A DNA stretch of 64,000 nucleotides from Sodalis endosymbiont of Henestaris halophilus (GTDB taxonomy: Bacteria > Pseudomonadota > Gammaproteobacteria > Enterobacterales > Enterobacteriaceae). A program made the position numbers and the translations under genes. Of the stretch, positions 56,023 to 64,000 are shown piece after piece. Under the pieces are notes generated by a model, which did no database searches, was not told where the DNA came from, and was given only the letters and a program-made list of their open reading frames with translations. How positions within the stretch are numbered: position 1 is the first letter of the stretch; every line of letters starts with the position of its first letter. The DNA is taken from assembly GCF_900161835.1 (NCBI RefSeq), contig NZ_LT897836.1, forward strand, positions 930,001 through 994,000, given 5' to 3'.

Positions 56023-59000
56023 AAACTAACTACACCTTTATCACTCATCTATCTAAGTATAACATTAAGTAATAGATTGCCGCTACAGTAAATATTCATT
56101 AACAAGAAATAAGCTATGTAACCTTTTTGTAAGCTTATAAAATCAAGAATTGTAGTCTCTACGACTATCTTACTTTATTGCAAGAGACGTATTTTAATTA
56201 CAAATGATATAAGCTTGAATTAGTACTCTAATTATAACTCACAAGAAAAGTACTCAATAAAGCATCAACGCTGTTGGCTAGTAAATGTCCTGCTGATGAT
56301 CAACGTAGAAAGTAAAACTATGTATGTGCTTGAGCATTAGAAGTCACTTGCGATGAAAATAAGATGATCAACTATAACGGTAAGTTGCGTGTCAGCATTA
56401 GTATCACCGCTGCAACATCAAAGTCACAGTCGCAACTACTGCATCATCAAAACCAGTAACACTATAGTAATTTTACTACTAAGTAGTATTAAAACGGTTA
56501 CCGAAAAGAAATATACTAATGTTTATATCTTAAAAATAAGTAACTACTCCCATAGATCGTAGGTAGTAGCAAATAAAAATGCCGTTCCTTAAAGCGTGCA
56601 GCTGCCGATAATATCAGTAAAACGGCATCAGTGCCCCGAATAGCGGCATTTATACCTCTAATTTTATGATGTTACGGGGGAAATAACCTAAAGCAAAATT
56701 AGCGACTTAGCGTGGTTTGATATACAAATATAAAAGCTTTTAATGTCGTATAACAGTTGCACGGTTGTAATACGGCTAGATTCTAGCAGTTTCATCTTTC
56801 ATTTGCTTGATCTTACCAAATAGAATATATAAATCTAAGATATTTCTATGTGCAAGCTGCAACTCTGTACTCACAGAAAACCACCAGCTAGTCTGCTGAA
56901 GCTGACTGGTTAATAGAACTATTTAAATGTGCTTCATTAAAGATTTTACAACTCAAAAAGCGGCTCCGTTGAGGTATCTTTGAGTACCGAACAATTATCT
57001 ATTAAACAGCAAGGTGATACGACTACTAATTTTAAATCTTAATTAGAAACATGTGTAGTAATAATCTTCTTGATGCTTAGCTGCTGGGTAATTAAATAAT
57101 TTACAAATAGCATTACTACTTTATGTTTGTTTAAAAAAGCGGTGGTATACCTCAAATCAATATTTAAACAAAAGATTAACCTTTCAGGTTATAGCTACTT
57201 TTGTATAGTCATGAAGTATCTAATTAAGAACTAACTAATGAAGACAGCCAGACTATATTGAGTCAAACTTATTAGAAGTATCATTTATTTTTCGATGTGA
57301 AACCAGAAAAAAGAAGTTCGTGGTGAATAAATAAGTTCGCCGCTACTAACTTATTTTGCAAGTAAGTTAACCTTGCGTGATAAACGGTCTTGATATTTAT
57401 CGCTTGTGCGATAGAGATACTTTTTAAGATCTACTGTCTGTCCAGCAAAAAAGATCTTGCCAGTAAATCAATAATATATGCTGATGCACGTTTTAGCAAC
57501 GACGCTTTTTTGTTAGCGCTTACTGTGCTTCTAACATTATTACCATTTCTTTGCTATCGATGACTGCTTCTAGGATTTTTACTGCAGTAAAAGTCACGCT
57601 TACTCTTATTAAGCTCCACAATAGTGCGGATGTCATGCTTATCTCCCTGTTACTGATGCGTTAGTCGCTATTGTTCACACTTTTTAATATCATATATTAC
57701 TTGTAGTTATGTTCTTTTTTATGAATATTTTATTATTCTACCTTTACTGCGATGAAATGACTAGATTATGAATGATTGACTTTAATATTTAAATGCCTAC
57801 TGATGCTTGGTACAAAATCATTTGTACGGTTAATAACTATGTCGGATTTACTTATGCCTTTACAGTTTTACCGGGTTACAGGCTATTTTGACTTTAATGT
57901 TTGCAATCTTAATGTTACTGCTATATTACTTAATTAATAGTCATTGACTACCATCATGCGATCCAGTAAAAATTGAGCATTATCTCTTTGATTTACTTTT
58001 GCGAGATGAGTAACTAATCGATATTTAAACCTTGTTTGATAAGGTTTGCCCCTCTGCGAAATATGAAGAGAATTACGTTTTGATCTGGTTTTCTATTTCA
58101 TGTATTAACCGTTTTTGCGTTGAGTAGTGCGATTTTTGGTTTAAGTTACGTGTGCTATCCAGATTAAGAACTAATATGCAAGGAACCGAATACCAACGCC
58201 ACCTAATTTATGGTAATGTTTATTGCAAAATGCTATTGTCATGCGTTTGATCATCATAGAATTCTTCTTATTTTTTATTTACGTAGATTAATTGCGGCAA
58301 GGTTGCCCGCCTTAAGTTAATAGCAGGTGCTTTAGGCGGATATCATCGTTGGGTGATAGACAGATCAATTTTCTTGATTATCTGTGAGTGTGTATATAAT
58401 TTTACAAAATACAAGAACTTATGATCATCAGCATCATTTTTAGCTATTGCGCTCATAATGCTAAATTTATACTAGTCATACTTATTCGGAAGTTAATCTC
58501 ACCTTAAATTATTTGATATGACTACCAAAGTTAAAGCATATTTTGATACCACTACAATTTTTAACTTTAAGCATTTAGTGCTTTAACATTCGTTAAATAC
58601 CTATCTGTATGAGTGCGCTTTTGGTAAGTGATCTTTACAGATAACAGCATGATAGTTATAACTAAAGCGGCATTGTCATCACATACTACTGATGACATGA
58701 TTTCGCGCTTATTCTCAACAGAGAAAGCTATCAGTTGCCCCGCGACATTAAAAATAAGTGTTTGTGCAATAGACCACCGATAATATCGGATTATGGCTGT
58801 TATAATACCTGTAGGGTAAATTTTTTATGAAGTATCATTTCTATGTTTTTTGAAATCGTTTATAAATTATATTATCGTGGGATGCGTAACTTTATCAGAA
58901 TTCTTATGCACTAAAAAATGGCATAATTACTAATTAAAAATTCAAGTGTAAAATTACGAAATATTATAACTGACATTACCTGACCTCCATACATTACATT

Positions 59001-59308
59001 TGCTAATAATGTATTGAAAGATTCTTGCAACCATACATATAAAAAGCTTTTTATAGTATGTCATATACCTTACTTATTATAATAACGAAATTGCGACCTT
59101 AAAGTTAGCCGCAGATCATTGCACCTATTTTATCCCCACGCATAGTTATTGCTCTTTATCAATTATTAAATATTCCTATATTGTGTAATTTTGCAGTATG
59201 TTATTACCACGTATTAATCATGATTGATATCATCGCTTAACTTTCATCAAAGATAAATTGAATAAAGCTCTTATTCTTGAGCAATCCGTATGTATTGCAA
59301 AAATCTAC
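56023..59308. other. 3.3 kb desert after hdfR
   Basis: No gene, remnant or strong structure is recognised. Composition is AT-rich throughout, with no long open frames. Confidence 0.5.
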
Positions 59309-59337
59309 TTGACCGTCAAGAAGAGAATACTTATAAT
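59309..59337 (+). promoter_or_regulatory. Sigma-70 promoter of tRNA-Ser
   Basis: TTGACC (-35, 59309-59314), a 17-base spacer and TATAAT (-10, 59332-59337). The predicted start is near 59344, about 25 bases before the mature tRNA. This is close to the consensus and in the right place for a stable RNA gene. Confidence 0.75.
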
Positions 59338-59368
59338 TTGAATTCTTTAACTTAACGTTAAAGATGGG

Positions 59369-59457
59369 GTGAGGTGTCCGAGTGGCTGAAGGAGCACGCC
59401 TGGAAAGTGTGTATATGCAAAAGTATATCGAGGGTTCGAATCCCTCTCTCACCGCCA
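59369..59457 (+). tRNA. serW: tRNA-Ser (anticodon GGA)
   Basis: A complete 89-base class II tRNA with the acceptor stem GGTGAGG/CTCACC, an anticodon loop CTGGAAA, a long variable arm (GTATATGC...GTATAT), a T-arm GGTTCGAATCC, and an encoded CCA. It is very similar to E. coli tRNA-Ser(GGA); only the variable arm differs noticeably and remains able to pair. It stands alone in an 8 kb desert. Confidence 0.97.
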
Positions 59458-59500
59458 GAATATAAACAAAAAGCTCGAGATTTTTTGTCTTAATTATATA

Positions 59501-59527
59501 AGCTTACAAGCTATGAGCTTGTAAGCT
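59501..59527. other. Perfect 11-bp hairpin after tRNA-Ser
   Basis: AGCTTACAAGC and GCTTGTAAGCT pair perfectly around the loop TATGA, 44 bases after the tRNA 3' end. There is no T-run immediately after, so termination would not be canonical. It may help to end or process the tRNA transcript. Confidence 0.45.
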
Positions 59528-60500
59528 ATCGGTACTTGCCGCGTTACGTTTTTTACGGATGAAACCAAAACCATCATAGTTGCGTATTTTCGTGGGGATT
59601 AGCGGAGCAAATTTATTGTGAGGACGATATTATATGCTTGACGTTAGCAGGAGATGCTAGTAACATCACCTGTTACTGGCCTACAAAATATGCTTGACAT
59701 ACTATCGCGTTAATTAATTTTGGGGATAACGCATAAAAATTAATTACTATAGCGGATAGCTCCTATAAATATTGATTTAGCTTGAGTCATCAAGGTATGT
59801 GGCTGCTAGTATTCATAATACTGTTAGTTTAACACGGTACTATAAGTATGCAAGCTTAACAAGCTTGCCATTCTATGGCAATAAATTCTTACTTATCAGT
59901 GACTTAATTTAATAAGTTATATATAGTTAAAAGATCTTTTTATTTAGTCGCTTACACTTTGCCATATTAATCATAAAAGAGCATTTTATTAATATTCCTT
60001 ATTATAATTTATGCTTTATAGCAGTTGATCAAATAAATATGCTAATCAACAACACTAGCAGAAATTTTAATAAAACATGATGTCTTTTAATTAAAGTTGC
60101 TTCAAAATTTTTCTTTTGAAATAGGTATTTATAGTGCTGACCGCCGTACATCACATTTAATTAATCGGCATCGTGCTTTACATACTGTATTTTGGAACAG
60201 ACGGTTACATTATCTATAGTATATCCACGAATAAAAACTGTATTTAGTAATCAATGTATGATCACCATTATCGTTACTTTTTTTCAGTACCTATTTTTCC
60301 TCAATCGACGCAACATGAGGTTGTTAGCCTTGTAATTGATCACGAAAATAGCAGCATCGGGGGGTATATTATACTAATGTTGCATCCCCACGATTTAGTT
60401 AGTAACACTTAATTATTAATTAGCGTTATATCGGTTGTCGAAATTCTACAATTTCGACTCAATATTCTAAAAGTTCTAGAAGAATATGACAGTTTTAATT

Positions 60501-60518
60501 CATCTCCCGGGGGAGATG
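60501..60518. other. GC-rich palindrome
   Basis: CATCTCCC and GGGAGATG flank GG, making a near-perfect 18-base palindrome in an otherwise AT-rich desert. No T-run is adjacent. It may be a protein-binding site, a relic terminator or chance. Confidence 0.4.
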
Positions 60519-60803
60519 GCTATGCCGTCTTTGTGGTCAAATGTCCGTACATATGACCCAAAAAATTATTGCGCATTGTCTCTTATTAGTTGACAGATAT
60601 ATGAAGTACGTCTGAAAACGGGCTTTGAAAATTCCCCAGTTATGTAAGAATTTCGTGGTCACTTTAATTTTTAAAAACCGGTTTTAGGTTTCGCAGATCC
60701 CTACCGACATCCTAAGGTTAAGATTAGCTTCTTATTCAGTAAATTGAATGCGAGCCGGCGACAGGGAGTGCAAAAAATCGCGCTACTGTAGTTAAATTCA
60801 GCC

Positions 60804-61080
60804 TCAAAAAATTAATCGATCATTAATCACTCGATGTTGAAGTAATAGATGGTGTCCTGCTGATACATTTTGCTTGAATATTGCTTCAACTATATGTAAA
60901 TATGATCGTCGAAATTCTTGTAACGATCTCTCGTGTGATCGTTTAGGACTACATTCATGCATTGAGTCAGCTTTATAATAAGCTCTCAGCATTTTTGCTG
61001 TCATCATTAGTGTTTTGTAACAGTAAAACGCCTTTATCTGCTAGATAGATATCCACTCCTGGTGTTTGTATTTGGTTATA
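60804..61080 (-). pseudogene. Possible frameshifted regulator remnant
   Basis: Two minus-strand frames join across a frameshift. The first reads NQIQTPGVDIYLADKGVLLL and stops near 61000. The second reads SHERSLQEFRRSYLHIVEAI followed by FKQNVSAGHHLLLQH. The second has the spacing of the C-terminal helices of GntR-family FCD domains (H, E, AI, A, H). That likeness is weak and based only on pattern. Confidence 0.22.
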
Positions 61081-62429
61081 ATTTTTTATTTTAGGAAATC
61101 ACATAGATATCTATTGTGACCTAACTGTGGTCAGTGCAAGTATTTACCAGATCGTAAACCCTGATTGGCATATGCTAGAAATGGAATTCTTATTTGTAGG
61201 AAACGCCCTCTAATCTTCATGTCTGGGACATAATGCATTTTTTTACCCGCATGTCTACCTTGTTTACTTTTGGTTCGCTGCAAAATTTGCACGTTGTTGA
61301 TATAGTTTTGAACTAAAGAAGAATAGCGAACATCATGGTCTGTGCTGTCTTAGAAATACTAATAGATGTTACGGGAAAACTGTGTGATACGCAGTTAGTA
61401 ACTTAAACGATAAATATGCGCTACTAAGCGTCGCTGTAAATGCTAATACAACAAATTTGTGTCAATATAGTCGCTGCTAGCATTTTAAATTAGATACACG
61501 CTTGACAAAATCAGCTTTCTTCGCGCCTAAAATAATAATGGCAGAATATCAAGGACGATAATCATAATCAAAATATGATACAACTTACAAAAGAGTGACC
61601 TTGTTTCATGTAACGATTACATTAAATGTATTAGTGGTAAAGATCAGCGCGATAGCTTATTTAACTAAAACCAGATTAGAGCTATTTATAATAGTAACAC
61701 TAGCCAGACAATCAGATAATCGGTACCCCGATTATGGTGAGCAACCAAATTTTATTTAACTATTAATGACAAACTAATTATAAATACGATGATGCAAGTT
61801 ATAAAAATAACTTACTTAGCAAAAATTACTTGTTATAAGTAGTAGTTTGCTTACATATAAGTATATAACTTTTGCCGTCGTTAACGTTAAATGTACAGAC
61901 CATTTTGCACTGTACTCGAGATACATTGCGAGAAACATATCTAATTAGCAAAATTATTATTTTAGCTACTAGAGCAGATTGTGCTTAGTGTGGTGATGTT
62001 TTAACCTCACAGCAAAGAACATCAGAGGTATATTAAAAGTAAAAATTATTAATAAATGGTTTATAAGTCATCTTACAGTAAATTTTTTTAATTAATTTAT
62101 GATCGCGGTTTTCTTTTTAACGAGATAAAATATCAATAATATTTTAAATTTATTTAAATAAATAGTATAAATTGATCTTAAATAAATTAATGTTGTAACA
62201 TACAAATCTAAAAGATACATTATTGTAATTCGCCATGCCGCGCGGGGTAAATTAAAGCAGATATATTCATATATCGCGAGGTAATGCTTTTACACGGCCG
62301 CTATTCTGCGTTGTTAATGTGTGATAAATTTCATATTGTTCAGCGAACTAACTCTATAGGTCTATGACTAGCTTTATTTTATTTATAATTCAAGTTTGCT
62401 TTTAAATATTATTAGTACTTTTAATTAAA

Positions 62430-62454
62430 GTACTAACTACTATGTAGTTAGTAC
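62430..62454. other. Perfect 11-bp hairpin
   Basis: GTACTAACTAC and GTAGTTAGTAC pair perfectly around a TAT loop. It sits in very AT-rich DNA far from any gene. No T-run follows. Function is unknown. Confidence 0.45.
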
Positions 62455-63572
62455 AAATCATTTTATTTTTAACTAAACATTATGTGCATGATAGTTTTAT
62501 CAAATAAATAATTAACTTTAACGCAAGTCAATAGTTATAATTATTTTTAGCCATGAAAGACTAGTTAATTTTATTAAACATGTATGAGATAAACTACACC
62601 GCAAGTTTACTTTAATTATTTATACGTCTTATTTTATAAAAGTTGTTGCATGGTGTTATATATTTATATATCAATATATAACTAGCGCTTATATTTTTGC
62701 AAAATAGTAATATTCATGCAAGCATCATTTTTTAAACTTACTGTAATTTTATACTTTTATTTATTAAGAATAAATTATAAATTTAGAAAATTATTAATAA
62801 TAAATTAAGCTAATTACTAGCAAAATTAGCTGAATTTTGTGATCATATAGTTTTTAGTTTAGTATAACAAAATAATAAGTTAAGTTTGTAATTGGGTAGA
62901 TAATAAGTAACGGTAGGATTATCTAGTTGTTCCGCATAACAAAAGTTTAATTTTAGTGAGGAAATAAAATAATTTAGTAAATAAATTTAAGTTGATAACT
63001 ATCTTTTGTGTAAACAGTTTTACCATGTTCTCTAAAACAAGAGGCTTCCTACAGCGCTTATATTGTATTATGGGTCCTTTAGGCTTGTTTTTCTGCATGA
63101 AAACATGAAATTCATATTTTCTCTATGAGCTACGTTTAGCTCATGAACTAATAAATTAGATGATTATAATAGTAGGTTATTATATTTTACAGTAAATTAA
63201 GTTAGAGAGAACAAAATGGTATTGTTCTATAGTATCATTAATTTAATTAGATTGCGATAAGAATAATATTATTTCTTTATAATAAAGTTTTAATAAAAAG
63301 AGTAACAACGATGTATAAAAATCAGGTTTATTGCTATTTGTCTGCTCTTGTATCTAAATTAAGTCCATTAAAGATAACATTATTATCTCCACTTTTTCTT
63401 AAGTAGTATAAATATAATAAATTATTTATGTTTTAACAAAAAGCAACACAAGACCTCTAACCAGCTAGAGAATAGTATAACAGATCTTTATATTTGTTCA
63501 GTTTTACTATTGTTTTAATGGTAGATAGATACATTACAGAATAGTATTTAATTATTATTAGCCACGTTACCT

Positions 63573-63594
63573 AACTCTCTTATATAAGAGAGTT
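63573..63594. other. Perfect 22-base palindrome
   Basis: AACTCTCTTAT is followed directly by its reverse complement ATAAGAGAGTT. As a hairpin it would lose a few central pairs to the loop. As double-stranded DNA it could bind a dimeric protein. No gene lies nearby. A second one, ATGAGCTA/TAGCTCAT with a CGTT loop, lies at 63125-63144. Confidence 0.4.
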
Positions 63595-64000
63595 TGTCAT
63601 AATGTGTAACATTAAATATGTATTACACTAATTAAACTTAATAGCGCTACATTACTCTACGATATATAGGGTATCGTACACTCTGCTTAGGTAAGCGCAT
63701 AGTAATAGTGAATCCTTGAGATTCCTTTAGTATTTAGCTTGTTAAAAGTTATTTATGACTTAATCAATAGCTTTGCTAGCTTATTACTTTGCGTTATTCC
63801 GATTGCGTTTAGCACCTATCAGTATTTACGGCTCATATTATAAGTTTTCTTAATAGTTTGTATTACATAACACTAGAAAGCCAACCACGTAACACCCAAG
63901 CCATATGTTAATTTCCTACTCGTTTATACTTGTGAATTGGCAAGTAACCTATTAATCAGTTCTTCTATCATACTGACTATAATCATGAACTGAGCAGTAG

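Larger units (their letters stand above)
59528..64000. other. 4.5 kb desert at the window end
   Basis: No intact gene is seen. A possible remnant lies at 60804-61080. Palindromes occur at 60501-60518, 62430-62454, 63125-63144 and 63573-63594. From about 62000 onward the DNA is extremely AT-rich. Confidence 0.5.

Noticed and set aside
59237-59452. 71-codon minus-strand ORF beginning MREGFEPSIY
   Set aside because: It is the antisense of tRNA-Ser; this reading is a well-known artefact across tRNA-Ser genes.
1-64000. CRISPR array, prophage or insertion sequence
   Set aside because: No regularly spaced direct repeats, phage genes or transposase reading frames were found; the only large repeat is the inverted pair described.

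Overview
The window reads as a piece of the chromosome of a gammaproteobacterium of the Enterobacterales that is undergoing genome erosion, most likely an insect endosymbiont. Every recognisable protein (NadE, riboflavin synthase, PykF, SufABCDSE, IhfA, PheST, L20, L35, IF3, ThrS, YniC, YdjM, MutS, PitA, Rho, TrxA, MaoP, HdfR) matches its Escherichia coli counterpart closely in sequence and length. Yet the 24 intact genes cover only about 23.3 kb of 64 kb (about 36%, summed by hand). They are separated by AT-rich deserts of up to about 8 kb with almost no recognisable genes. A genome of this style is known from Serratia symbiotica of Cinara aphids and from some Sodalis-allied symbionts. I cannot tell from the sequence which lineage this is.

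Layout. 1-11 kb: nadE and riboflavin synthase (ribC) stand alone on the minus strand, and a recent ~0.77 kb inverted duplication (4570-5345 and 8531-9302) flanks ribC. 10.8-12.9 kb: tRNA-Val(GAC) then pykF on the plus strand. 14.7-20.4 kb: a complete minus-strand sufABCDSE operon with a near-consensus promoter. 20.4-26.6 kb: desert. 26.6-33.9 kb: the minus-strand translation operon thrS-infC-rpmI-rplT-pheM-pheS-pheT-ihfA. 36.4-39.7 kb: yniC and ydjM on the plus strand. 41-46.7 kb: mutS and pitA (minus). 48.6-50.6 kb: rho and trxA (minus). 54.7-56.0 kb: divergent maoP and hdfR. 56-64 kb: desert with a single tRNA-Ser(GGA) behind a near-consensus promoter. From tRNA-Val to nadE the gene set follows one E. 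coli neighbourhood; mutS, pitA, rho-trxA and maoP-hdfR come from other E. coli locations, so the chromosome is rearranged in blocks.

How it fits together. The retained genes are core functions: translation (tRNAs, IF3, L20, L35, ThrRS, PheRS), Fe-S cluster assembly (Suf), glycolysis (PykF), cofactors (NAD, riboflavin), phosphate uptake (PitA), transcription termination (Rho), redox (TrxA), mismatch repair (MutS) and chromosome organisation (IHF, MaoP). Regulatory DNA has survived selectively inside otherwise eroding sequence: the AUU start codon of infC, the pheM-like leader peptide with its intrinsic terminator, the ihfA terminator and several promoters.

I found no prophage, insertion sequence, CRISPR array or clear new system. 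The most interesting unexplained items are the inverted duplication, which keeps the same 72-codon open frame in both arms, an apparent excess of long perfect hairpins in the deserts, a Tyr replacing a highly conserved Asp in NadE, and a few GC-elevated patches that look like gene remnants.
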